A stretch of DNA of 16,249 bases, taken from positions 1 through 16,249 of the forward strand of contig JAEWAH010000217.1 in assembly GCA_023391725.1 (NCBI GenBank), read 5' to 3'. How positions within the stretch are numbered: the first letter of the stretch is position 1; every line of letters begins with the position of its first letter. Position numbers and translations under genes: made by a program. The DNA comes from Bacillota bacterium (GTDB lineage: Bacteria; Bacillota; Clostridia; Christensenellales; Aristaeellaceae). Shown here one piece after another: positions 6,348 to 12,868 of the stretch. The notes beneath the pieces were generated by a model. That model saw nothing but the letters and a program-made list of their open reading frames with translations. It made no database searches and was not told the DNA's origin.

Positions 6348-7688
6348 TTATTTGTCGTAGCGGCCGGCGAAGAGCGGGATCACCTGGTCTTTGACGGAGG
6401 CCAGGGCTTCCGCCGCGGTCCGTTCGCCAAGCCACACGGTGTCCAGCGCGGGTCCGATGATCGCATCCATCTTGGGGAAGTTCTTCACGTTGAACTGCCA
6501 CAGGGGCTGGGCGTATTTGAGCATGCCCTCGACCACAACGGGCACGTAGTGCGCGGGATGGCCTTCGGTCTGCGCCCACTTGGCGATCAGTTCGGGGTTG
6601 GTGTACCATTCGGTGGACATGGGCATCCACAGGCCATTGTCGATCATGGAGAGGGTATTCTCGGGATCGGCCATGAACTTGTAGAATTCCCAGGCTTCCT
6701 TGGGGTGCTGGGTGCTGGAGAGGATGGACAGGCAGCCGCCCATCAAACGGGTGAAGGGCTTGTCGGTCTTCGGCACGGGCATGAGGTCATAATCGACGCC
6801 TTCGGTCATCAGGTTCAGGTTGTTCCAGTGGCCGTTGATATTCATGGCGTACGCGCCGGTGGCAAAAGCATCAACCATGCCGGGCATGGAGGAGGACTGG
6901 GAGGGGGAGGGAGCCACATGGTGCACGTAGATCAGGTCGGCCAGCTTCTGGATGGAATCGGCCATGGCGGGATCGTCAAAGATCGCCAGCGCGGTGCCAT
7001 CAGCATTGGTGTAGTCGGCGCCCTGGGAGCCCATCAGCACGCTGTAGCCGGTGGCATACCAGGTGGGAACGGTGCAGCCCCACTGCACGACGTTGTTTAC
7101 GTCAAAGGCCGGGTCATTGGCGTTGCGGCCCTGATTGTCCAAAGTAAGCAGCTTGGCGTTTTCAACGAACTGGTCCCAGGTCCAGGCATCTTCATAGCTT
7201 TCGGCGGGCTTGATGCCGGCAGCTTCCAGAGCGGGCTTGGAGTAGTACAGGCACACGACCTGCGGCCCCAAGGCATAGCCCATGCGCTTGTCGGGAGCCC
7301 AGTTGTAGGCCAGGGTCTCCAGGATGGGATGCTCGGCATAGGTGGGATCTGCTTCCTGCAACTCGTACAGGTTGTAGACCTTTCCTTCCTCGGCCAGGGT
7401 GAAAGCGATGGTGGAGGATTCCAGGATGGCTACGTCGGGGGCGGTGCCGCCAGCGATCATAGCGGTGAGCTTGGTGTCATACTCGGAGGGGATATTCACC
7501 ATTTCGATCTTGATGTTGGGGTGGAGTTCCTCGAACTTGGCGATCGCAGCATTGTACGCATCCAGCGTCTCGCCGCCGTCCCAGTTGGAGAACTTGATGG
7601 TTACCTGCTCCTCGGCCATGGCGGGGACCGCCACCAGCGAGAGGATCAGAGCGGCCATCATGCACAGGACAAGAACCTTCTTCATCAT
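6348..7688 (-). CDS. Extracellular sugar-binding protein, family 1 (ABC importer)
   Basis: A 446-residue solute-binding protein that captures the sugar outside the membrane and delivers it to the two permeases encoded next. Seen: signal peptide of about 25 residues (basic MMKK, hydrophobic core, cleavage likely after AVPAMA), then VTIKFSNWDGGETLDAYN. The latter is typical of the SBP_bac_1 fold, as is the TAMIAGGTAPDVAIL segment. No lipobox Cys follows the hydrophobic core; the only nearby Cys (residue 9) lies inside it. The protein therefore appears to be secreted by signal peptidase I rather than anchored as a lipoprotein, unusual for a classical monoderm importer. Two adjacent ATGs (7688 and 7685) could start it; GAGGG lies 6 or 9 nt upstream. 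It is the first gene of the sugar operon, with its own promoter at 7740-7769. Ligand is inferred as an arabinofuranosyl oligosaccharide. Confidence 0.94.
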   Translation of the reverse strand: MMKKVLVLCMMAALILSLVAVPAMAEEQVTIKFSNWDGGETLDAYNAAIAKFEELHPNIKIEMVNIPSEYDTKLTAMIAGGTAPDVAILESSTIAFTLAEEGKVYNLYELQEADPTYAEHPILETLAYNWAPDKRMGYALGPQVVCLYYSKPALEAAGIKPAESYEDAWTWDQFVENAKLLTLDNQGRNANDPAFDVNNVVQWGCTVPTWYATGYSVLMGSQGADYTNADGTALAIFDDPAMADSIQKLADLIYVHHVAPSPSQSSSMPGMVDAFATGAYAMNINGHWNNLNLMTEGVDYDLMPVPKTDKPFTRLMGGCLSILSSTQHPKEAWEFYKFMADPENTLSMIDNGLWMPMSTEWYTNPELIAKWAQTEGHPAHYVPVVVEGMLKYAQPLWQFNVKNFPKMDAIIGPALDTVWLGERTAAEALASVKDQVIPLFAGRYDK

Positions 7689-7719
7689 GGAGCACCCTCT
7701 TTTCTTGTTTTTCGATCCC

Positions 7720-7731
7720 GGACTTTCGTCC
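7720..7731 (-). other. GAAA-tetraloop hairpin at the predicted 5' end of the sugar-operon mRNA
   Basis: The minus strand GGAC-GAAA-GTCC is a 4-bp stem closed by a GNRA tetraloop. If transcription starts about 7 nt after the putative -10 (near 7733), this hairpin lies at the extreme 5' end of the mRNA, where such structures can protect against 5' decay. The stem is short and could arise by chance. Confidence 0.4.
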
Positions 7732-7739
7732 CTGTCATA

Positions 7740-7769
7740 ATCATAGCTCCAAACATATATGGATTTCTA
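7740..7769 (-). promoter_or_regulatory. Putative promoter of the sugar-use operon
   Basis: On the minus strand, TAGAAA (7769-7764), an 18-nt spacer, then TATGAT (7745-7740). The -35 is weak (4 of 6 to TTGACA), as expected for an activator-dependent promoter. It contains AATAGAAATCCATATA, which recurs almost exactly in the regulator promoter at the same 10-nt distance from the -10. The leader to the ATG would be about 45 nt. Confidence 0.55.
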
Positions 7770-7786
7770 TTGGATAAACAGTGGAT
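7760..7786 (-). repeat. Three helically phased ATCCA direct repeats upstream of the sugar operon
   Basis: ATCCA occurs on the minus strand at 7786-7782, 7775-7771 and 7764-7760, each exactly 11 bp apart, so all face the same side of the helix. The upstream two are extended as TTATCCA. They run from the sensor-kinase stop codon region into the -35 area of the sugar-operon promoter. This is a plausible site for the AraC-type regulator encoded by the neighbouring operon, whose class often uses direct repeats. Confidence 0.45.
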
Positions 7787-7797
7787 AATAGGACAAA

Positions 7798-9651
7798 TCA
7801 CCGACCCTCCTCGCGGGCCTTTTGCGGGATCACCAGCGTAACGCGGCTGCCGCCGGACGGGAGCGTTTCCAGATGGATATCTCCCTCCTTTCCATAGATG
7901 AGCTTCATCCGCTGATAGGCGTTGGAGAGCCCGATATGGTGATCGATGGCGGGCTGGCGCATTTCCTGGAGCACCCTTGCCGCGTCCATTCCTTCGCCGT
8001 TGTCCTCCACGGAAAGGCGCAATTCCTGGTCAAAAAGCCGCGCCGACAGGGTGATGCGCCCGCCGGGCTGGGAGCCGATATGTCCATGCACGAAGCAATT
8101 TTCCACAATGGGCTGCAGGATGAGCTTTGGCACTTGGAAGCTGCCTGCCGCCTCCTCCACGTCATAGAAGACTTGGAACATGCCGTCAAAGCGCCCTTCC
8201 ATAATGGTTAGGTAGCTTTTAAGCCATTCCAGCTCCTCGTGAAGGCTCACCAGCCCATCGGTCCGCTTCAGGGCGTATTGCAGCATTTTGGATAGCGCTC
8301 CAATCATCTGCGAGAGTTCCTGCTGGCCGTTTTCCAGGGAGATCAAGTTCATGACGTTGAGCGTGTTGTACAAAAAGTGCGGGTTAAGCTGCAGGTTGAG
8401 CGCGATGAGCTGTGATTGTGTCTCCTTAAGCTTGATGGCGTAGTTTTCATAGATCAGCCGGTCGATCTCCCCGCCCATTTGGTTAAAGGCCGTCGTCAAT
8501 TCCCAGAATTCCTTTTCTTCAGGCACTTTCATGCGCACCGAAAAATCGCCCGCAGATACCTTTTTCACCGCGCGCGTCATTTCGCCAATAGGCCTGGTGA
8601 CTCCCTGGGCTACCAAGTAGGCCAGCACCAGTGACACGATCAGCAGCAGCGCGATCCACCACAAGACCAGGCCGAAGGCGTTGCGCGTGGCGTTGCCCAC
8701 CACGTCGCTTAAGGGGATGTCGCAGGTTAAGTACCAGTTGGCGATGGGGATGGGGGAGATGAACGCCATTCTGCTGGCGGCGCCCTCCCCGTAAATTGCT
8801 ACACCTTCCTGACCGGTTTTGTAAAGGTCGGGATATTCTTCGGTCGGAGGCGTGGCTTCGCTGTCGTAAAACGCTGTCCTGTCGGAAGACAACAGCCGGT
8901 AATGCAGCCGGTCATAGCCGATGTTATCCCCGATCCAATCCGCAAGAATGCTGGCCCTGAAGTTGACCATCAGGATCGGGCGCTGGGCCGAGGCAGGCAT
9001 CATGCGCAGGATGCTGTTTTCGTAATACATGAAATTGAGCTGCCGTACTGCCGAAAAGATGTTTTGTGACCCCTGCAGCCGGTCAGGATTGCTAAAGGAA
9101 GGCAGGTCAAAAGCACTGCCGAGAGAGTAGACGGGGAGCCAGACGGTGCTGTAGTTGGCCTCCACCGCAGCCTCAGACACCCGTGAGGCCTTGAACGCCT
9201 CCGGGGTGACGGCTGGACCCTGCGTGGAGACCAGGCCGCCGAAGAGATATGGCTCGGTGTAGAAAAGGTAGGTGTCGATGTCCTCCTGCCGCAGATACCG
9301 GCTGATGGTATTGCCAAGCCACCTCACGTTCAGAAACATATCGCGCATCTGAAGATCTTTTCCGGTCTGCTTCTCGATAAAGAAATCGGTCAGGTCACTG
9401 TCCATGGTGATCTGATCCAGCGCGTCGCTGATGGTTGCCAATTTTTGGTTGATTCGCTGGGCCGTCTGCCGGAGCGACCCCAGCGTCTGCTCGCCAGCAC
9501 TTTGCACCATGTCCCTTTGATAAATGTTCATCACTCGAAAGGACAAAAAGCATACCGCAAAAACCAGGATCACGGAAATGAAAAAAAACAGCCGGGTCCG
9601 AAGCGGCAGCCGTCTCAGGCGGCCATATACGCCGCGTATGAGGCTTTTCAT
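7798..9651 (-). CDS. Sensor histidine kinase, YesM/LytS-like family
   Basis: A 617-residue membrane kinase that would sense an extracellular signal, probably a sugar, and phosphorylate the response regulator encoded just before it. Seen in order: basic N-terminus; TM1 at about 20-40; a large extracytoplasmic domain at about 41-322; TM2 at about 325-348; HAMP at about 348-400 (VTRPIGEMTRAVKKVSAGDF). A short helical linker follows, then the His_kinase core NPHFLYNTLN with phospho-acceptor His425. The ATPase domain has the N box PIVENCFVHG (Asn517) and the G box EDNGEGM (549-555). The architecture is typical of YesM kinases that control sugar importers in Firmicutes. The ATG at 9651 overlaps the regulator stop codon (ATGA) and has GGAGGTG 7 nt upstream. 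The gene ends just before the sugar-operon promoter; no terminator is visible after it, so read-through into the sugar operon is possible. Confidence 0.94.
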   Translation of the reverse strand: MKSLIRGVYGRLRRLPLRTRLFFFISVILVFAVCFLSFRVMNIYQRDMVQSAGEQTLGSLRQTAQRINQKLATISDALDQITMDSDLTDFFIEKQTGKDLQMRDMFLNVRWLGNTISRYLRQEDIDTYLFYTEPYLFGGLVSTQGPAVTPEAFKASRVSEAAVEANYSTVWLPVYSLGSAFDLPSFSNPDRLQGSQNIFSAVRQLNFMYYENSILRMMPASAQRPILMVNFRASILADWIGDNIGYDRLHYRLLSSDRTAFYDSEATPPTEEYPDLYKTGQEGVAIYGEGAASRMAFISPIPIANWYLTCDIPLSDVVGNATRNAFGLVLWWIALLLIVSLVLAYLVAQGVTRPIGEMTRAVKKVSAGDFSVRMKVPEEKEFWELTTAFNQMGGEIDRLIYENYAIKLKETQSQLIALNLQLNPHFLYNTLNVMNLISLENGQQELSQMIGALSKMLQYALKRTDGLVSLHEELEWLKSYLTIMEGRFDGMFQVFYDVEEAAGSFQVPKLILQPIVENCFVHGHIGSQPGGRITLSARLFDQELRLSVEDNGEGMDAARVLQEMRQPAIDHHIGLSNAYQRMKLIYGKEGDIHLETLPSGGSRVTLVIPQKAREEGR

Positions 9652-11243
9652 GTTTGCGCACCTCCGGAGAGCCTGCTTTTCACGTTCCGGCGGTAATTAT
9701 CAGGCGATACGCCGAATTGCTTTTTAAATATGCGGTTGAAATAGGCGGGGTCAGATATGCCTACCGCCTGGGCAATATCGGCCACCTTGTCGTCGCTGGT
9801 GCGCAAACGCTCCAAGGCGGCTTCCATGCGGATGGTCTGCAGGTACTGCTTGAATGGGACGCCTGTACGGCTTTTGATGAGCGCGGAAAGATAATTCGGG
9901 CTGAAGTAAAAGCGCTCCCCAAGATCGCTTAGTGTCAAGGGTTGTGCAAAATGCTCCCTGATGTAGGCGATGCTGGAGAGGATGTGTTCTTCGGTATGTT
10001 CGCTGTGCTCCAGCATCTGTGCGGTGACGGCAGCGTGCATCAACTGGCGGAAACTTTCCTTCAGCTGCGCGTAAGTGTTTACCTCACTGAACACCGCGGC
10101 GGCGTCCGCCCAGAGGCGTGCAAAGGCCATCTCCGGCAGGCGGCTTTCGATACCGCTGATCATGCTTTGGGAAACCTGGTACAGCCGCCGTAAAACCTTT
10201 TCCGGGGAGTAGCGCATCTGGGCGTTGAGGTAGGAAAACATTTCGTCCAACAACCCATCCAAGCCTTCCTCCGACGCGTCCGTAAGCTTTTGCAAAAGCA
10301 TCTGCTCATAGCGGAACAGATACGGCAGCTCACGGCTGCGCAGGGGCGCAACTGTATGGTAGGGGATCAACCCGCCCTCAGGGTTGAAAAAGCGGAAGCT
10401 TAATGCAAAACGCGCCTGCTTGTATGCGCGCTCCGCATCCCCGGCGATGGTTTGCATCTGGCCGGACAATGCGATGAGCACGTGCACGGGGAAGCCCCGC
10501 GACATATCACGGAGCAGAGACTGAAGCCGGACCTCCAATTCAGCTGATGGCTGCGAACCTGGATAGATACCGGCCAGGCTCAGCGATTCCTCCGATAGCG
10601 GACAGCAAATAAGGCCCGGCAGCAGGCTGACGAGCCAATTCTTAAGCTGTTCCCGTGTTTCCAGGCTGTCGTCTGCGGACCAACCATCCAGGTCCTCATC
10701 CACCACCTGGGCGATGAGCACATAACCGCCGCCATCGATGGGCACGATGCCCGCCATATCGGCGCGCTCCTCGGTGGTGAGCGCCCGGGTCAAAAGCGCC
10801 ATGAGCCGCTGCTCCCGCCAGGCGTCCAGGGTATGGTCCAGCTGGTGATAGACCTGCTGCATCTTCTTGCGCTTCAATACATGCTGCTCCAGCGCAGCGA
10901 GCGTTGCTTGTACCTGCTCGGGCGTATAGGGCTTGAGTAAATATTCCACCGCGCCCAGGCGCAGCGCCCGGGCGGCGTATTGAAAATCTTCATAGGCGCT
11001 GACGTATGCGACGACAATATCGGGTTTTGCTTCCAGCAGTTTTTCGCCCAGTTCAAAGCCATCCCCCATGGGCATGCGGATGTCGCTGAGCACAGCGTCC
11101 GGGCTTTCCTCCTGCGCGATACGAAGCGCTTCCTGGCCGTTGGCGGCCTCCAGCACCGTAAGGTCGGGCTGCAGACTTTGAACAAGCCTGGCTAGGCCGC
11201 GGCGCTGCCTTGGCTCATCATCCGCGATTAAGAGCTTTTTCAT
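9648..11243 (-). CDS. Response regulator with AraC-type DNA-binding domain (YesN-like)
   Basis: A 531-residue cytoplasmic transcription factor paired with the YesM-like kinase. Seen: N-terminal receiver domain with acidic pair Asp8/Asp9, phospho-acceptor Asp54 (VLSDIRMP), Ser82 and Lys104 (YLLKP). A long middle region of about 290 residues follows without a motif I recognise. The C-terminal AraC HTH covers about residues 420-520 and ends with the family signature SDPAYFNRIFKKQFGVSPDN. Start choice: an in-frame GTG lies 9 bases further upstream (11252), but the ATG at 11243 has AGGGGTG 6 nt upstream, and that site would overlap the GTG. It is the first gene of a two-gene operon with its own promoter (11271-11299). 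It probably autoregulates and activates the downstream sugar operon, since the two promoters share a box. Confidence 0.94.
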   Translation of the reverse strand: MKKLLIADDEPRQRRGLARLVQSLQPDLTVLEAANGQEALRIAQEESPDAVLSDIRMPMGDGFELGEKLLEAKPDIVVAYVSAYEDFQYAARALRLGAVEYLLKPYTPEQVQATLAALEQHVLKRKKMQQVYHQLDHTLDAWREQRLMALLTRALTTEERADMAGIVPIDGGGYVLIAQVVDEDLDGWSADDSLETREQLKNWLVSLLPGLICCPLSEESLSLAGIYPGSQPSAELEVRLQSLLRDMSRGFPVHVLIALSGQMQTIAGDAERAYKQARFALSFRFFNPEGGLIPYHTVAPLRSRELPYLFRYEQMLLQKLTDASEEGLDGLLDEMFSYLNAQMRYSPEKVLRRLYQVSQSMISGIESRLPEMAFARLWADAAAVFSEVNTYAQLKESFRQLMHAAVTAQMLEHSEHTEEHILSSIAYIREHFAQPLTLSDLGERFYFSPNYLSALIKSRTGVPFKQYLQTIRMEAALERLRTSDDKVADIAQAVGISDPAYFNRIFKKQFGVSPDNYRRNVKSRLSGGAQT

Positions 11244-11249
11244 TCGAAT

Positions 11250-11256
11250 CACCCCT
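11250..11256 (-). promoter_or_regulatory. Ribosome binding site deciding the response-regulator start
   Basis: The minus strand reads AGGGGTG, then 6 nt, then ATG at 11243-11241. It continues as GGGGTGAT, complementary to the 16S rRNA tail. The alternative GTG start at 11252 would lie inside this site, so the ATG is preferred. Confidence 0.75.
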
Positions 11257-11270
11257 GTTTCTACTCAGAC

Positions 11271-11299
11271 AGTATATCACAGGGCGTATATGGAGTCTA
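11271..11299 (-). promoter_or_regulatory. Putative promoter of the response regulator-kinase operon
   Basis: On the minus strand, TAGACT (11299-11294), a 17-nt spacer, then TATACT (11276-11271): 4 of 6 and 5 of 6 matches to the sigma-A consensus at ideal spacing. The first three bases of the -35 are the TAG stop codon of the preceding ATPase gene. The box AATAGACTCCATATA spans the -35 and matches the sugar-operon promoter. The leader to the ATG would be about 20 nt. Confidence 0.65.
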
Positions 11300-12184
11300 T
11301 TCATCTCCCTGCTGGCTGGAAAGTACGATTTTCCCATTCTCCACATGGGCGGTCAAGCGGCCAGCGCCATGTACTTGAGCCTCAGCCAACACCTCCGCGG
11401 GAAGCTGAAGCCGCCCGCGGGCATCCATCAGCACATATTCGCGCCGTGTTTGAGCCAGCGCTTCCTCCAGCGGGATCTCCCGCTCCTCGGCGCGCAAACT
11501 CTCCTGGGCCACACGGCCGTCCCGTATGGCTACGGTCCGTTCCACCGCGCCGGCAATGCGTGGGTCGTGGGTCACGATCAAAATGGTCAATTGAAGCTCG
11601 TCCCGCAAAGAACGCAAAAGTGTCAGCAGGCTGCTGGCGGTTTTTGTGTCCAGCGCGCCGGTCGGCTCGTCTGCCAGCAGGATGCGCGGCCGGTTGGAAA
11701 GCGCCACGGCCACGGCCACCCGCTGCTGCTGCCCGCCGGACATCTGCGTGGGCGTGCTGTGAAGGGATGCGCCTAGCTCCATCCGCTCCAGAAGCTGCCT
11801 TGCAAAGCGCTTGTCCACTTTACCCGCGGTCATCATCGCCAGCTCTACGTTTTGCAGGGCCGTGAGGTAAGGCACCAGGTTGCGCGCTGGATTTTGCCAC
11901 ACGAAACCAACCGTTCGCTTGCGGTATTCGCTCAGGTCCCGCTTGGTAAGGCTGTTCATGTCTAGGCCGTCCACCATGACCTTCCCCGCGGTGGCCTGAT
12001 CCAGCCCGCCCAGCAAGTTGAGCAGCGTCGACTTGCCGCTGCCGCTGTTGCCCCGGATGGCCATCAGCTCGCCTTTTTGAACCTGAAGGTCCAGCCCGGT
12101 GAGCGCGACGACTTCAATCCCCTTGCCCCGGTAGATCTTGATGACCTCCTTGAGGCTGATCATTTCTTCCGTTTGCGTGATCAT
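11297..12184 (-). CDS. ABC transporter ATP-binding protein (MacB/LolD type) with C-terminal AbrB-like extension
   Basis: A 295-residue ATPase that would power the FtsX-type permease encoded upstream. Seen: Walker A GNSGSGKST (about 45-53); Q-loop VWQNP (95-99); signature MSGGQQQRVAVA (148-159); Walker B ILLADEPTGALD (168-179); H-loop His206 (VTHD). A typical LolD-like ATPase ends near residue 225. Here about 70 more residues follow. Residues 249-289 read EYVLMDARGRLQLPAEVLAE and continue to VENGKIVLSS. The D-x-x-GR-x-x-L-P pattern and spacing resemble the SpoVT/AbrB swapped-hairpin fold (inference). The start at 12184 is supported by GGGAGGA 6 nt upstream, although the preceding ATPase gene reads 71 bp past it. 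The stop codon forms part of the next operon's -35 box. Confidence 0.92.
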   Translation of the reverse strand: MITQTEEMISLKEVIKIYRGKGIEVVALTGLDLQVQKGELMAIRGNSGSGKSTLLNLLGGLDQATAGKVMVDGLDMNSLTKRDLSEYRKRTVGFVWQNPARNLVPYLTALQNVELAMMTAGKVDKRFARQLLERMELGASLHSTPTQMSGGQQQRVAVAVALSNRPRILLADEPTGALDTKTASSLLTLLRSLRDELQLTILIVTHDPRIAGAVERTVAIRDGRVAQESLRAEEREIPLEEALAQTRREYVLMDARGRLQLPAEVLAEAQVHGAGRLTAHVENGKIVLSSQQGDE

Positions 12185-12854
12185 CGGTGATCCTCCCGTC
12201 CTCCAGCGTATAGATGCGGTGGGCGCGCTCCATCATGGCGGGGTCATGGGTTGTCATGACCACGCAGATGCCTTTTTCTTCAGCAAGCTTTATAAACAGT
12301 TCCATAATGCCATGGCCCATGCGGGTATCCAGCGCGGCGGTGGGCTCGTCGGCCAGCAAAAGCAGGGGTTCACGCACAACGGCCCGGGCGATAGCCACCC
12401 GCTGCTGCTCGCCGCCCGACAATTCCTGGGGGCGGTGGCCAAGCCGCTCTGAAAGGCCCACGAATCCAAGCCACTGCTCGCACTTTGTCCGTCTGCCCTT
12501 TGCGCTCTTGTTTCCGATGCGCAGCGCCAGTTCAACATTCTCCTGCGCGGTCAAAAAAGGGATCAAAGCCACGGATTGGAATACCATGCCGATCTCGTGC
12601 TGCCTCAAGCGGTCACGCTGGGCGGCGCGCAGCTGGCTCAGAGATTTGCCCTGCAAACAGACTTCGCCCTCCGTGGGCGTATCCAGCCCGGCCAAGAGGT
12701 TTAAAAGCGTCGTCTTGCCGCTGCCGCTGCGGCCGCGCAGCACCACGATCTCGCCTGCGCGCGCTTCCATACTCACATCTTTCAGCGCGTAAAGCTGTCC
12801 GGCGCCCGTTTGAAAGACGCGGGTGACGTTCCGGGCCGATATAATCGTATTCAT
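12114..12854 (-). CDS. ABC transporter ATP-binding protein (MacB/LolD type)
   Basis: A 246-residue ATPase, the first of two encoded behind the FtsX permease; the two may form a heterodimer. Seen: Walker A GRSGSGKTT (41-49); Q-loop VFQSVAL (91-97); signature LSGGEQQRVAIARA (145-158); Walker B LLLLADEPTAALD (164-176); H-loop His203 (TTHD). The ATG at 12854 begins MNTIISARNV, lies 14 nt after the permease stop and has GGGTGG upstream. An open frame extends further upstream but overlaps the permease C-terminus and has no family similarity. The last 23 residues (Asp-His-Ala-Asn onward, rich in Gly, Gln and Asp) are encoded in the 71-bp overlap with the next gene. They look like a low-constraint tail. 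Confidence 0.92.
   Translation of the reverse strand: MNTIISARNVTRVFQTGAGQLYALKDVSMEARAGEIVVLRGRSGSGKTTLLNLLAGLDTPTEGEVCLQGKSLSQLRAAQRDRLRQHEIGMVFQSVALIPFLTAQENVELALRIGNKSAKGRRTKCEQWLGFVGLSERLGHRPQELSGGEQQRVAIARAVVREPLLLLADEPTAALDTRMGHGIMELFIKLAEEKGICVVMTTHDPAMMERAHRIYTLEDGRITDDHANGRNDQPQGGHQDLPGQGD
12191..12197 (-). promoter_or_regulatory. Ribosome binding site inside the first ATPase gene
   Basis: The minus strand reads GGGAGGA, then 6 nt, then ATG at 12184-12182. This strong site lies within the coding sequence of the preceding ATPase. It supports a true start of the second ATPase 71 bp before the first one ends, rather than at the internal Met codon at 12163. Confidence 0.75.
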
Positions 12855-12868
12855 CGCATCCACCCGGC

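Noticed and set aside
7689..7797. Terminator between the sensor kinase and the sugar operon
   Set aside because: No GC-rich hairpin with a T run is present; only the short GAAA hairpin and the promoter-like elements are visible.
6549..7841. Long plus-strand open frame (430 codons), rich in Gly, His and Val
   Set aside because: It is antisense to the well-supported binding-protein gene, has a low-complexity composition typical of a mirror frame in GC-rich DNA, and matches no family I recognise.
11244..11252. GTG start for the response regulator, three codons upstream
   Set aside because: The AGGGGTG ribosome site would overlap this GTG; the ATG at 11243 has ideal spacing and begins the receiver domain as MKKLLIADDE.
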